Source: Comamonadaceae bacterium
GTDB taxonomy: Bacteria > Pseudomonadota > Gammaproteobacteria > Burkholderiales > Burkholderiaceae_C
NCBI GenBank assembly: GCA_947447355.1
Contig: CANFJF010000003.1
Coordinates: forward strand, 1 to 64,000
Direction of reading: 5' to 3'
Length of the DNA: 64,000 bases
The notes under the pieces were generated by a model. That model saw only the letters and a program-made list of their open reading frames with translations, ran no database searches and was not told the origin of the DNA. The translations under genes and the position numbers were made by a program. Shown here piece by piece: positions 49,754 to 59,678 of this stretch (the stretch's first letter is position 1; every line of letters begins with the position of its first letter).

Positions 49754-50689
49754 ATGGTCACCAAAAAACCAAAAGGTCTAGGCCGTGGATTGCAAGCCTT
49801 GCTTGGCCCCACTGTCGGCGAGTCGGCGAATGTATTCGACAACGGCAGTGATGCCAACAGCCCCGGCTTGCCAGCATCGCTGCGGTTGACTGACATGGTG
49901 GCCGGTCAGTACCAGCCACGCACCCGCATGGACGAGGGCGCGCTCTATGAGTTGGCCGAGTCGATCAAGGTCCAGGGCATCATGCAGCCGATTTTGGTGC
50001 GGCGTTTGACCAGTGGCGCCAACGACGGCAAATACGAAATCATTGCCGGCGAGCGACGCTTCCGGGCGGCCAAACTGGCCGGTCTCGACAGCGTGCCGGT
50101 ACTGGTGCGCGACGTGCCGGACGAGTCAGCCGCAGCCATGGCGTTGATCGAAAATATCCAGCGCGAAGATCTGAATCCATTGGAAGAAGCCCAGGGTTTA
50201 CAGCGCCTGGTGAAGGAGTTTGGGCTTACTCACGAACTTGCAGCGCAAGCCGTTGGCCGTTCACGCAGTGCCGCCAGCAACTTGCTGCGCCTGCTGAATT
50301 TGGCCGATCCGGTGCAGGTCATGCTGATGGCCGGCGACATCGACATGGGCCACGCGCGGGCGCTTTTGGCCCTGGACCGCGCCACCCAAATCACTGCGGG
50401 GAATCAGATTGCGGCCAAGAAGATGTCAGTTCGTGAGGCTGAAAGCTTGGTCAAAAAACTCAGTGCCGAGTTTTCGCTCAAGCCGCAAAAAGCCACCAAG
50501 GAAAAGTCGCGCGACACGCGTCGGGTCGAAGAAGAACTGGCCGATTTGCTCATGGCCGAAGTTGAGGTGCGCGTGAAAAAGCAGGTCAAGCGCAATGGCC
50601 GGCGTGAAGATATGGGTGAGGTGGCGATCCAGTTCGCATCCCTGGACGAGTTGAACGGTCTGATCGAACGTTTGCGCGGCGGCAAGTAG
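49754..50689 (+). CDS. parB: chromosome-partitioning protein ParB (Spo0J)
   Basis: 311 residues from the ATG at 49754 (MVTKKPKGLGRGLQALLG). The CTP-binding domain shows the GERRFRAAKLAGL motif, the helix-turn-helix contains TQEEAAQ-like LTHELAAQAVGRSRSAASNLLRLL, and a C-terminal dimerisation domain follows. It loads at parS and spreads to organise the origin region. The frame is open further upstream but overlaps the hydrolase gene. Confidence 0.96.
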   Translation: MVTKKPKGLGRGLQALLGPTVGESANVFDNGSDANSPGLPASLRLTDMVAGQYQPRTRMDEGALYELAESIKVQGIMQPILVRRLTSGANDGKYEIIAGERRFRAAKLAGLDSVPVLVRDVPDESAAAMALIENIQREDLNPLEEAQGLQRLVKEFGLTHELAAQAVGRSRSAASNLLRLLNLADPVQVMLMAGDIDMGHARALLALDRATQITAGNQIAAKKMSVREAESLVKKLSAEFSLKPQKATKEKSRDTRRVEEELADLLMAEVEVRVKKQVKRNGRREDMGEVAIQFASLDELNGLIERLRGGK

Positions 50690-50882
50690 CACATGGGGCC
50701 AGCATCGATGACAGAATTTTGAGTGAAAAGGAGCCAAACAAGCTCACATATTAGAATTCTAAATTGTTAAAAAATATAAAAACACTAAAAATGATTTTAG
50801 CGATATCGTCTGTTGCAATAGTCGCGGAGCGCGTCATTGAGCCCTGCAATCGGGCAAGCTTTTTTGGCTTTAGGAGTGAGCC

Positions 50883-51335
50883 GTGACCTCTGACGGGGCG
50901 AGTCCAGTTAATGCCAATATCGACACATGGTTTAAATACCGCATGGTTTATTTGTTCGTGGCCGCGGTGGTGTTCACCTTGAGGTGGCTTTTTTACCCGG
51001 GGCTTGCGACTTTGCAATTTCAGGCGGGTGACAGTGTCAATACGCTGGAGATCTATTTTCAGTTCCGCGCCAGCTTCGCCATTTTGATAAGTAGTGTTTA
51101 TATCTACAGCTACGTGAAGAACTGGCACTTCGAACGGGTATCAGTGGTCATTTTGGGCCTCAACGTCATCACCTTGTTCATGGACTATTTCAATACTTAT
51201 GAGTATCTTGCCGAGGTGCCAAAGCAATGGATTTTCGCAATGATTGTGCTGCGGTTTTTGACGGTTTTTTGCCTGCTCATGAATGCTATGAATGCCCGCC
51301 ATGCGCCGAAGATGCCGCGCCGCTTGTGGTCTTGA
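50883..51335 (+). CDS. hypothetical membrane protein
   Basis: 150 residues starting with GTG, with about four membrane helices (MVYLFVAAVVFTLRWLFY, FAILISSVYIYSYV, VSVVILGLNVITLFM, IFAMIVLRFLTVFCLL). No family is recognised. The 193-base gap before it is AT-rich, with a possible promoter near 50765-50795 but no other feature. Confidence 0.6.
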   Translation: MTSDGASPVNANIDTWFKYRMVYLFVAAVVFTLRWLFYPGLATLQFQAGDSVNTLEIYFQFRASFAILISSVYIYSYVKNWHFERVSVVILGLNVITLFMDYFNTYEYLAEVPKQWIFAMIVLRFLTVFCLLMNAMNARHAPKMPRRLWS

Positions 51336-51378
51336 ACTGACGGGTCGTTCACAGCTGATTTTGCTGTCCGCCTGGTCT

Positions 51379-52800
51379 TCACAAAGAAAAAATCTTCCCA
51401 GGATTCATGATGTTTTTCGGGTCAAGTGCGCGCTTGATCGTGCGCATCATGTTGACCGCGCCGTTGCCGGTTTCCATCACCAAAAAATCCATTTTGTGCA
51501 GACCCACGCCGTGCTCACCGGTGCATGTGCCTTCCAGGCGGAGAGCACGGCTCACCAGTTGCTGATTCAGCGTCTCAGCCACTTCACGTTCTTTGGGTTG
51601 CGTGGGGTCAATTAGGTAGCCAAAGTGAAAATTGCCGTCGCCAACATGTCCAACTAAAAAATACGGAATGCCACTGGCATCCGCTTCGGTGATCGAGTCG
51701 AGCAGGCAGTCGGCCAGACGCGAGATCGGGACGCACGTGTCGGTTGAAATCACGCGGCAACCTGGGCGCGATTGAACCGCCGCAAAGTAAGCGTTGTGCC
51801 GCGCTGTCCATAGGCGTGTGCGCTCTTCGGGCGTGCTGGCCCATTCAAAAGCATGGCCACCGTGGCCATTGGCCAACTCTTGTACCAGCTCGGCTTGTTC
51901 TTTGACGGACGTGGGCGAACCGTGAAACTCCATCAGCAACATCGGTTCTTCGCGTAACGACAGCTTCGAATGAACATTAACCATGCGCACTGAATTGGCG
52001 TCAATCAACTCGACGCGGGCAATTGGCACCCCCATCTGAATGATTTCGATCGTTGTCAGTACCGCGGCTTCAATACTCGGAAAGGAACAAATCGCTGCTG
52101 AAATAGCCTCGGGCAAAGGGTAAAGTTTGACCGTGATTTCGGTGATGACGCCCAGCGTGCCTTCGCTGCCGACCATCAAGCGCGTCAAGTCGTAACCCGC
52201 TGAAGATTTCTTCGCCCGTGTGCCGGTGCGAATGACTTCGCCGCTGGCGGTCACCACCTCGAGTGCCAGCACGTTCTCGCGCATGGTGCCGTAGCGAACG
52301 GCGTTGGTGCCGCTGGCGCGGGTCGCGCTCATGCCGCCGAGTGTTGCATCAGCGCCGGGGTCCATCGGGAAAAATAAACCTGTGCTTTTAACGGCTTCGT
52401 TCAGTTGCTTGCGTGTCACGCCCGGCTGCACCGTCACGGTCAGGTCTTCGGCATTGATCGACAGGACGTGGTTCATACGACTTAAGTCGATGCTGATGCC
52501 ACCTTGCACAGCCAACAAATGGCCTTCCAGCGAAGTACCCACGCCAAACGGAATGACGGGCACGTTGTGTTGGCTGGCAAGTCTGACGACATCCGCTACA
52601 TCCTGGGTGCTTTCGGCAAACACCACGGCTGCGGGTGGTGGCGAGGCAAACGAAGACTCGTCACGGCCGTGCTGTTCACGCACGACAAGTGCCGTTGAAC
52701 AGCGCTCGGCAAAACGCTCTTTGAGCGCCTCGATCAGCGTGTCCGGTGTCTCGCGTTGTTGAATCTCGGGCAGCAAATGGACCGGTAGTGGTGAGTTCAT
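51379..52800 (-). CDS. FAD-linked oxidase, GlcD / D-lactate dehydrogenase type
   Basis: 473 residues. The PCMH FAD-binding domain (about 55-235) contains VIPFGVGTSLEGHLLAVQGG and DPGADATLGGMSATRASGT. The FAD-oxidase C domain follows, with HVGDGNFHFGYLIDP and the terminal GTCTGEHGVGLHKMDFL. Enzymes of this type oxidise D-lactate or glycolate and feed electrons to the respiratory chain. No GlcE/GlcF partners are adjacent, which favours a D-lactate-type enzyme. Confidence 0.93.
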   Translation of the reverse strand: MNSPLPVHLLPEIQQRETPDTLIEALKERFAERCSTALVVREQHGRDESSFASPPPAAVVFAESTQDVADVVRLASQHNVPVIPFGVGTSLEGHLLAVQGGISIDLSRMNHVLSINAEDLTVTVQPGVTRKQLNEAVKSTGLFFPMDPGADATLGGMSATRASGTNAVRYGTMRENVLALEVVTASGEVIRTGTRAKKSSAGYDLTRLMVGSEGTLGVITEITVKLYPLPEAISAAICSFPSIEAAVLTTIEIIQMGVPIARVELIDANSVRMVNVHSKLSLREEPMLLMEFHGSPTSVKEQAELVQELANGHGGHAFEWASTPEERTRLWTARHNAYFAAVQSRPGCRVISTDTCVPISRLADCLLDSITEADASGIPYFLVGHVGDGNFHFGYLIDPTQPKEREVAETLNQQLVSRALRLEGTCTGEHGVGLHKMDFLVMETGNGAVNMMRTIKRALDPKNIMNPGKIFSL

Positions 52801-52939
52801 GAGGTGTCTCCAGCGTGGTTTTGCAGTTTACGCTGACGGGGTACGCGTCGAAGTCGTGAATAATCATCGGTTCGGCGAACACCAACCACCCAGACAACGG
52901 CGGCCCCGCTGAAATTTGCAACTTTTTGATGGGAATTCC

Positions 52940-53512
52940 ATGGCCAATCGACTCACCCAAATCGCCACGCGCACCGGCGACAACGGCACCACCGGCTTGG
53001 GCGACAACACCCGCGTCTCCAAAGACAGCTTGCGAGTCCATGCCATGGGCGATGTTGACGAGCTCAACTCCAACATTGGTGTATTGCTGTGTGAAGACAT
53101 GGTCACTGACGTGCGGGCATTGCTGATTGAGGTGCAGCATCAGCTGTTCAATCTTGGCGGTGAGTTGTCTATTCCCGGCTTTGAATTGCTCAAGCCCGAA
53201 GCCGTGATTGCACTCGACACCGCGCTCGAAAAATACAACGCTACTTTGCCGCGGCTGCAGGAGTTCATCTTGCCGGCTGGCACGCGTGCCGCCGCGTTAG
53301 CGCACGTCTGTCGCACGGTGGCCCGGCGTGCTGAACGCGCCGTGGTGGCGCTGGACTTGGCCGAGGCGTTGAATGAATCTCCCCGCCAATACCTTAATCG
53401 ACTCAGCGACTTGCTGTTCGTGCTGTCACGCGTGCTCAACCGTATGAATGGCGGTGACGACGTTTACTGGAAGAGCGAGCGCTTGGCTAAACAAGAAGCA
53501 GAAGCAGACTAA
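52940..53512 (+). CDS. cob(I)alamin adenosyltransferase, PduO type
   Basis: 190 residues from the ATG at 52940 (MANRLTQIATRTGDNGTTGLGDN). The ATP-binding loop TRTGDNGTTGLGD and the helical-bundle motif LNRLSDLLFVLSRVLNR are diagnostic. It adenosylates cob(I)alamin to coenzyme B12. No other cobalamin gene is nearby, consistent with salvage use. Divergent from the FAD oxidase. Confidence 0.94.
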   Translation: MANRLTQIATRTGDNGTTGLGDNTRVSKDSLRVHAMGDVDELNSNIGVLLCEDMVTDVRALLIEVQHQLFNLGGELSIPGFELLKPEAVIALDTALEKYNATLPRLQEFILPAGTRAAALAHVCRTVARRAERAVVALDLAEALNESPRQYLNRLSDLLFVLSRVLNRMNGGDDVYWKSERLAKQEAEAD

Positions 53513-53586
53513 AAAAGCCGCGGACTCATCAGGGAGCACATGATGCTGGTCAATAGAATTTTGTCTGGCGCTGCTATTCTCCGTCT

Positions 53587-54828
53587 ATGAAACCTCGCCA
53601 GAAGTGGGTCTTTGCCGGCGTGACGCTCGTCCTGTTGTTGACGGGTGCGCTCCTTTTGCGGCAACGTGGAACGCTCGTCCAAGTGGTGCCGGTGTTGCGC
53701 AGCAATTTGCAGCAGTCGGTGGTCGCGACGGGCCGTTTGAATGCGCCCGCCCGCATCGAACTTGCAGCAGAAGTCACGGCGACCGTTTTGGCGGTGCAGG
53801 TGCGTGAAGGCGATCAAGTCAAGGCCGGCCAATTACTGGTGCGTTTGTCTGACGCTGAAGCCCGCGCAGCACTGCAGCAGGCCAAGGCCGCATTGGGAGA
53901 GGCGCGCAATCGGGCGACCCAGCAAGCCACGGTGACCGCACCAGTGGCGGTGCAAACGGTGGTCCAGGCCGATGCCGCCTGGCGCAATGCCGACAGTGAA
54001 TTCCGGCGGTCGGAAGCGCTGGTGGCGCAAGGTTTTTTCTCGCAGCAAAAACTGGATGAAGCCCGACGTGCGCTGGAGTCGGCGGCCAGCGTCTTGCGTT
54101 CTGCACACGTGCAGGCTGAGGCAAATCAGCCGCGTGGGGTAGAAAGCGGTCTGGCCGCGGTGCGGGTGGAGCAAGCATCTGCTGCCGTGCAAATGGCCGA
54201 GGCGCGCCTAGCCCGTTTGGCCATCAACAGCCCGGTCGATGGTGTGGTATTGGTTCGCAATGTCGAACCCGGCACGATGGCGCAGCCCGGACGGGTGTTG
54301 CTGGCACTGGCCTCGGGCCGTACGCGGATTGACGCCGGCATTGACGAAAAGCATCTGCATATGTTGGTGATTGGTATGCCCGCCAAGGCTGCGGCCGATG
54401 CCTATCCGGCCCAGCCTTTTGCGGCTCAATTGAGCTACATCGGTCCGGCGGTCGATCTGCAACGCGGCACGGTTGAGGTGCGTCTGGCGGTACCGCAGCC
54501 ACCCGCTTTCCTCAAGCCCGACATGACGGTGTCGGTGGAGCTCATCGGCGCTAATCGTTCCAACGCTTTGGTGTTGCCTGCTGCCGCTGTACGTGAGGCA
54601 GACAGTGCCGCACCCTGGGTCTTGATGCTGCGAGACCAACGCGCTGTGCGGGTGCCGGTCAAGCTCGGACTGCGCGGCATCGGCACCATGGAAATCGTCA
54701 GTGGTTTGCAGGAGGGCGATCTGGCCATTCCACAAACTGAAAAAGCACTGCCTGGCGACAGTGTGCGACAGACCGGCACCACGCTACAAAGCCAAGGTAT
54801 GGAAGTGCCCTCCTTCATCTCGCGTTGA
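53587..54828 (+). CDS. HlyD/MacA-like periplasmic adaptor
   Basis: 413 residues. An N-terminal membrane anchor (WVFAGVTLVLLLTGALLL) is followed by the biotinyl-lipoyl halves (ARIELAAEVTATVLAVQVREGDQVKAGQLLVRL), a helical hairpin (about 95-200) and the membrane-proximal beta domains. It links an inner-membrane ABC transporter to an outer-membrane channel. It overlaps the permease frame and is followed directly by permease and ATPase genes. Confidence 0.92.
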   Translation: MKPRQKWVFAGVTLVLLLTGALLLRQRGTLVQVVPVLRSNLQQSVVATGRLNAPARIELAAEVTATVLAVQVREGDQVKAGQLLVRLSDAEARAALQQAKAALGEARNRATQQATVTAPVAVQTVVQADAAWRNADSEFRRSEALVAQGFFSQQKLDEARRALESAASVLRSAHVQAEANQPRGVESGLAAVRVEQASAAVQMAEARLARLAINSPVDGVVLVRNVEPGTMAQPGRVLLALASGRTRIDAGIDEKHLHMLVIGMPAKAAADAYPAQPFAAQLSYIGPAVDLQRGTVEVRLAVPQPPAFLKPDMTVSVELIGANRSNALVLPAAAVREADSAAPWVLMLRDQRAVRVPVKLGLRGIGTMEIVSGLQEGDLAIPQTEKALPGDSVRQTGTTLQSQGMEVPSFISR

Positions 54829-54851
54829 AGCACAGAGCGAAAGCGCTGCCC

Positions 54852-56210
54852 ATGTCCCTGTTCCCTAGACCGTCAACACCCTTGCCTGCGACAGTCGTCC
54901 GCGGGCAAGAACCGCCGCCGCGTTGGCGATGGATGCGGTCGCTCTGGCACAGGCCACGACACCGGCCAGAGCTCAGTTCATGGGCGCGTTGGATGCCCTT
55001 TGAATTGTTGCTGGCGCTGCGCTTTTTGCGCGAAGGCCGGATGCAAAGTACGCTCATTCTCGCGGGTGTCACGGGCGGCGTGGCGGTGATCATTTTTTTG
55101 ACGCAGCTCATCAACCAGTTGCAAGGCACCATCATTGACCGTGTCATGGGTTCGCAGGCGCATGTGGTGATCAAGCCGACCGAAGAGCTCACCCGACCGG
55201 TGTTGGGTTCGGATCTGAACCAAGCGGTCGCCGCCGCGGTGCAGCCTCGCGAGCAGCGCTTGCGTTCGGTCGATCAGTGGGAGCGCGTGGCGGCTTTGGC
55301 CGCTGCAACGCCCGGTGTGTTGGCGGTCTCTCCGGTGGCCAGCGGACCCGCCTTTGCGGCACGCGGCAATTACAACAAAAGCGTTGTGCTGCAGGGCGTC
55401 AAGCCCGATGTTTATCGCCGAGTCGTCCGCATGGACAACTACATGACGCGGGGCATTTTTGATGTGACCGGCACCGGCGTGCTGATCGGCATTGACCTCG
55501 CGCAAGACCTTGGCCTCACGCTCGGTGACAAGCTGCGGGTTACAAGCGCTACCGGGCGCAGTGAAACATTGCAGGTCACGGGGCTCTTTGACATGGGTAA
55601 TCGAGACCTCAACCGGCGCTGGGTTTTTGTCACGCTCAAGCTAGCGCAATCGCTGCTCGATTTACCCGGCGGCGTGTCCAATATCGACCTCACTGTGACG
55701 GATCTGTTCAGTGCGGATCGCGTGGCCGACACGCTGCGTTTGCAGACGGGTCTCACCGTTGACAGTTGGATGCAGACCAACTCCGGGTTGCTCAATGCAC
55801 TGTCAAACCAGACGGTTTCTAACAACTTGATCCGCAGTTTCGTTGTCCTCATCGTGGCGCTCGGCATCTCTAGCGTGCTGGTGGTCAGCGTGGTGCAAAA
55901 GCAGCGCGAGATCGGTATCTTGCGCGCCATGGGCGCTGGCCGGCGTCAAATCATGGCGATCTTTTTATTGCAAGGTGGGCTGGTCGGTTTGGCCGGCTCG
56001 ATCTTGGGCGCAGCGCTGGCGTACGCTTTGTTGGTGGTGTTTTCGCATGTCTTTAAAAGCCCCGACGGCAGCCCGATGTTTGCGCCGCAGTTGGACCCTC
56101 AGCTGGTGTTGCTGGCCTCGCTGGTGGCTTGCTGTGTGGGATTGGCGGCCGCCTTTGTTCCTGCCCGCAGCGCCGCCCGCATGGACCCCGTGCAAGCGAT
56201 TCGTGCATGA
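54852..56210 (+). CDS. ABC transporter permease, FtsX/MacB family
   Basis: About 452 residues from the ATG at 54852; an ATG at 54993 ([18 protein letters not shown]) is the conserved-core alternative. One N-terminal helix, a large periplasmic MacB-PCD domain (about 100-310) and three C-terminal helices with [20 protein letters not shown] form the typical FtsX-like layout. It works with the adaptor upstream and the ATPase downstream. Confidence 0.9.
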   Translation: MSLFPRPSTPLPATVVRGQEPPPRWRWMRSLWHRPRHRPELSSWARWMPFELLLALRFLREGRMQSTLILAGVTGGVAVIIFLTQLINQLQGTIIDRVMGSQAHVVIKPTEELTRPVLGSDLNQAVAAAVQPREQRLRSVDQWERVAALAAATPGVLAVSPVASGPAFAARGNYNKSVVLQGVKPDVYRRVVRMDNYMTRGIFDVTGTGVLIGIDLAQDLGLTLGDKLRVTSATGRSETLQVTGLFDMGNRDLNRRWVFVTLKLAQSLLDLPGGVSNIDLTVTDLFSADRVADTLRLQTGLTVDSWMQTNSGLLNALSNQTVSNNLIRSFVVLIVALGISSVLVVSVVQKQREIGILRAMGAGRRQIMAIFLLQGGLVGLAGSILGAALAYALLVVFSHVFKSPDGSPMFAPQLDPQLVLLASLVACCVGLAAAFVPARSAARMDPVQAIRA

Positions 56211-56220
56211 AGCCGACGCT

Positions 56221-56919
56221 ATGAACCCGCCCAGCAAAGCACCCATTCTTCGCCTAGAGGCAATCACCAAGCGCTACAACATCGGCACCGAGGTTGAGTC
56301 CGAGGTCTTGCATGGCATCACACTGGCTTTGCAGCAGGCTGAGTTTGTCGCCTTGAAGGGGCCTTCAGGGTCGGGCAAAAGCACCTTGCTCAACATCATT
56401 GGCTTGCTCGAGCCGCCGACCGCAGGCCGGCTAGACATTGCTGGTCAAGCGGCGCAGTCCCTGGACGATGTTGGCTTGACGGCTTTGCGGGGGGAGACCA
56501 TTGGCTTTGTTTTTCAGTTTCACCATTTGCTGCCGGCCTTCACGGCGCTGGAAAACGTTTTATTACCGTCCATCATCCGTCATGGCACAGCCACGCCTGC
56601 GGCCGAAGCGATGGCGCGCGATCTCCTCATCCGTGTTGGTTTGAGCGGTGCGGAATACAAGCGGCCCGGCGAGCTTTCAGGGGGCATGCAACAGCGCGTG
56701 GCGATTGCCCGCGCCTTGTCGCAAAAGCCGAGGCTGATATTGGCCGATGAGCCGACTGGCAATCTGGACACCGTGACTGCCGACGAGGTGTTCGAGCTGT
56801 TGCGCGACTTCAACCGGGACCATGGCAGCGCCTGTCTGATCGTCACGCACGACCCGCGACTGGCGCTGCGTTGCGACCGGGTGATCGAGCTGGTCGACGG
56901 TCGTGTGGTCAGCAGCTGA
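56221..56919 (+). CDS. ABC transporter ATP-binding protein
   Basis: 232 residues from the ATG at 56221. Walker A is [12 protein letters not shown], the signature is [15 protein letters not shown], Walker B is [12 protein letters not shown], and an H-loop THD follows. The sequence resembles LolD/MacB/DevA ATPases. It starts ten bases after the permease stop, completing the exporter operon. The exported substrate is unknown, and no outer-membrane TolC gene is present. Confidence 0.93.
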   Translation: MNPPSKAPILRLEAITKRYNIGTEVESEVLHGITLALQQAEFVALKGPSGSGKSTLLNIIGLLEPPTAGRLDIAGQAAQSLDDVGLTALRGETIGFVFQFHHLLPAFTALENVLLPSIIRHGTATPAAEAMARDLLIRVGLSGAEYKRPGELSGGMQQRVAIARALSQKPRLILADEPTGNLDTVTADEVFELLRDFNRDHGSACLIVTHDPRLALRCDRVIELVDGRVVSS

Positions 56920-56946
56920 GCCGCGGACGAATTGGGAGAAGGCGGC

Positions 56947-57555
56947 TCAGGTTTGTCCGACCAGCGCGCTGTAAGCCCGCAGGGTTTCAGGTGACACCGA
57001 CTGCAACACCATCTCGTAAGGTGTCTTGTGTCGCACCAGCATGCGGGCTGAAGCGATGGTTTTTGATTTGCAAAACCAGTGGCAAGTGTGTTGCATTAGA
57101 AACAGCTCGGCGCTCAGAGTGAAGGCGCGAGACTGCGGTGAAATGGGGTCGCTTTGACTGGCCGCACGGGCAAGTCCTTCGGCGTGAATTGTCAAGGCCT
57201 TGCGCAAGTCGAAGCGGGCACTTGGCGCCCATTTGGCAGCTTCGCTCAAGGGCCAAGGCCAGAGGTTGACACCTGTTTCGGCCTCATCTACTTTGGCCAT
57301 GCTATCGGCCAATTGTTTGAATTGTGCGGCTAACTTGTCTTCAGTGCCGTTCATCAGTTGCCAGATCGAGCCACGCCGCGCCGCATCGTTTTCACCGAGC
57401 GCTCTGGCGTAGCCTTCGGTCAAGGTCTCCATGAGTTTTTCAATTTGGTAATTGCCAAGGTGCTGTCCCAGCATGGCAATACGCCGACCCTCAGCGCGAG
57501 ATTTGAGGGTGTAGCCGACGAAGGCGAACATCAACGAAAGAACAAAAATTTCCAT
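56947..57555 (-). CDS. conserved hypothetical protein with N-terminal membrane anchor
   Basis: 202 residues starting [23 protein letters not shown], a single hydrophobic helix followed by a soluble, mainly helical domain with several cysteine and tryptophan residues ([13 protein letters not shown]). I recognise no named domain. It converges on the ABC exporter operon with about 27 bases between stops. Confidence 0.7.
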   Translation of the reverse strand: MEIFVLSLMFAFVGYTLKSRAEGRRIAMLGQHLGNYQIEKLMETLTEGYARALGENDAARRGSIWQLMNGTEDKLAAQFKQLADSMAKVDEAETGVNLWPWPLSEAAKWAPSARFDLRKALTIHAEGLARAASQSDPISPQSRAFTLSAELFLMQHTCHWFCKSKTIASARMLVRHKTPYEMVLQSVSPETLRAYSALVGQT

Positions 57556-57702
57556 GTCGGATGGGGTGCTTGTGTGTAGCGTAAAAAGACAAGTGTAGTC
57601 AGACGCATTACGCCGGTCTGGGCATCGCTCTTGACCTGATGCCGCCTTACGATGTCAGCAAGTCACGCCTTGCCAGCGGCATCCGCCCAACAGGGACATT
57701 TT

Positions 57703-58275
57703 TTAAAGAGGATGCTCGGTGTAGAACTTGCCGCCGTGAAACAGCAAGGGGGAAACACCTGTGCGGTGTTCGCAATGCTCGACCTCGCCGACGAAGATGA
57801 CGTGATCACCTTCTTCGTAGCGACTGCGGTTGAAACATTCAAAGCTGGCGGCGGCGCCCGTCAGCAAGGGTGCACCGCAAAGCCCCTCAGAGTACACAAC
57901 ATCGCTCCAGCGGTCTTCGCGTTTGCCAGCAAAGCGTTCGGCGAGTTCCTTCTGGTCGGCGGCCAAGATGTTGATGGCGTAGTGTGAACCTGAGCTCAGA
58001 GCCACCATCGAAGCAGCTGAGCGGCTCAAGCTCCACAGCACCAGGGGTGGTTCCAAAGAGACTGAGTTGAATGAGTTGGCCGTCAGCCCAACCAAGTCGC
58101 CGTCAGCAGTGCGGGCCGTGACGATGGTCACGCCCGTGGCGAACATGCCGAGGGCGCTGCGAAATTCGTGCCGAGAAAAAGTCGGACTGCTGGCGGTGAG
58201 GATTTTGGCGCTGGACAGCAAGGAGGTCATGGGAGTGTGCTCGGCAGACGGGGCGACAGAAAGTGACGGTGGCAT
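57703..58275 (-). CDS. flavin reductase-like FMN-binding protein
   Basis: 190 residues; an internal ATG at 58230 (MTSLLSSAKILTASSP) is an alternative start. The core LGMFATGVTIVTART, GLTANSFNSVSLEPPLVLWSL and FVGEVEHCEHR is the flavin-reductase domain of two-component monooxygenase systems such as HpaC. It supplies reduced flavin using NAD(P)H. No partner oxygenase is adjacent. Confidence 0.91.
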   Translation of the reverse strand: MPPSLSVAPSAEHTPMTSLLSSAKILTASSPTFSRHEFRSALGMFATGVTIVTARTADGDLVGLTANSFNSVSLEPPLVLWSLSRSAASMVALSSGSHYAINILAADQKELAERFAGKREDRWSDVVYSEGLCGAPLLTGAAASFECFNRSRYEEGDHVIFVGEVEHCEHRTGVSPLLFHGGKFYTEHPL

Positions 58276-58358
58276 CTTGATGGACTAAGGTTATTGTCTG
58301 CGATGAACCTGCTTTTCTGATCTCATGCATGCCAAGCTCGGTATTCGCGTAGGACTTT

Positions 58359-59522
58359 TCAGCGGTGGTGCCCCAAAAAGAACGCCAACATCGCCGCTGA
58401 GGCATTCGGTCCGTGAGGGTCAGTGAACGTCCCAGCGGCACTGCCGCCTGACCAAGCATGAGGCCCGGCTTCGACCGACCAGTACTCGACGTAGTGGCGA
58501 CCATTTTTAGCGCTGTAAACGGTGCGCAGGGTGTGGCGCATTTCTCCGGTGGGTGCGGGTATCTCTTGGGGTATGACGCTGCGCGTTAAAGGCACGCCTG
58601 AGGCCTTCAGCGCAGCAATCGCGGCGAGCACGATCTGGTCGCCGTTGTCCGGGTGCACGGTGCGGTCAGCGTCGCCATGAAAGACGATGGTTGGCATCAC
58701 ATCTTTGAGCGCCGCGGGGTCGCCGGGTGCGCGTGAGCGGCCACCATGGCGCATAGCGCTGAAAGCCGACATCACATTGTGTGCGGCCCCCGGCGGGAGG
58801 CCGGAGTGCACGCCGACAGCGGCGAACAGATCTGGGTAGTGTGCGGCGACGATAGCGGCCATGGCGCCACCCGCGGAAAGGCCGGCGATGTACACGCGTG
58901 TCGGGTCTACCGGGTAACGAGCGATGACTTGTCGCGTCAGCGCGGCCAACATAGCGGGTTCGCCAGCGAGTCGGCCTTGGTGCGCGCTGTCAAACCAGTT
59001 CCAGCAGCGCATCTGGTTGGCCTTGGCTAACTGTTCGGGATACAGCACGATGCAGGGCGTTTTGGCTGCTAACTCGTTCATGCCGGTGCCGCGGGCGAAG
59101 TCCGGGGCACCTTGTTTGCAACCGTGCAGCATTACTAGCAACGGCACGCCTGCAGGCTCGTCAGTAGGCCACGTTGGTGGCAATGGGGGAACATACAAAT
59201 TGAAGCCATAGCGCTGATCATCAAATTCAAAAACTTGCCGCGTGAATGCGGCGCGGCATCGTGTTGAAGAGGCTTCAGTTGCTTCGGGTCTTGTGAGGTC
59301 TTCGACGTTGTTGGCGTTGACTTCTGCAACGGCTTCAATCGTGACCGGTTCGGGCACCGCCGCGACAAACGCCGTTGTGACCATTGGGCCGGTTAACTCT
59401 TTGCGTAAGACGCGTCGCAACATGCGCTCGGCGGCAGCCACCTGACGCCCGAGGTTGGATTGGCGGGCTGCACGGGCTAATTCGTTGATCCAATAAGGCA
59501 CGTTTTGAGTTCCAAGGTGCAT
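58359..59522 (-). CDS. PHB depolymerase family esterase
   Basis: 387 residues. The catalytic domain (about 95-385) has LLVMLHGCKQGAPDFA (oxyanion hole) and the lipase box GLSAGG with Ser216, then FHGDADRTVHPDN and GPHAWSGG (catalytic Asp and His). The 90-residue N-terminal part has no signal peptide and includes a basic amphipathic segment, so the protein may act inside the cell. Candidate substrates are short-chain polyhydroxyalkanoate oligomers or other esters. Confidence 0.88.
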   Translation of the reverse strand: MHLGTQNVPYWINELARAARQSNLGRQVAAAERMLRRVLRKELTGPMVTTAFVAAVPEPVTIEAVAEVNANNVEDLTRPEATEASSTRCRAAFTRQVFEFDDQRYGFNLYVPPLPPTWPTDEPAGVPLLVMLHGCKQGAPDFARGTGMNELAAKTPCIVLYPEQLAKANQMRCWNWFDSAHQGRLAGEPAMLAALTRQVIARYPVDPTRVYIAGLSAGGAMAAIVAAHYPDLFAAVGVHSGLPPGAAHNVMSAFSAMRHGGRSRAPGDPAALKDVMPTIVFHGDADRTVHPDNGDQIVLAAIAALKASGVPLTRSVIPQEIPAPTGEMRHTLRTVYSAKNGRHYVEYWSVEAGPHAWSGGSAAGTFTDPHGPNASAAMLAFFLGHHR

Positions 59523-59678
59523 GACGGCAATTCAATAAAGAATACGCGCTTTCTGTGGTGTGCGCATACCGCTACTATGGGGGCATGTCTTTTGACGATG
59601 GTGGCGTTAAGCCAGCCCATCATTAATGGGCTGCTGCCGCGTGTTGTCTCGGCGCTTGCTGCCATTTTGGATGATTCC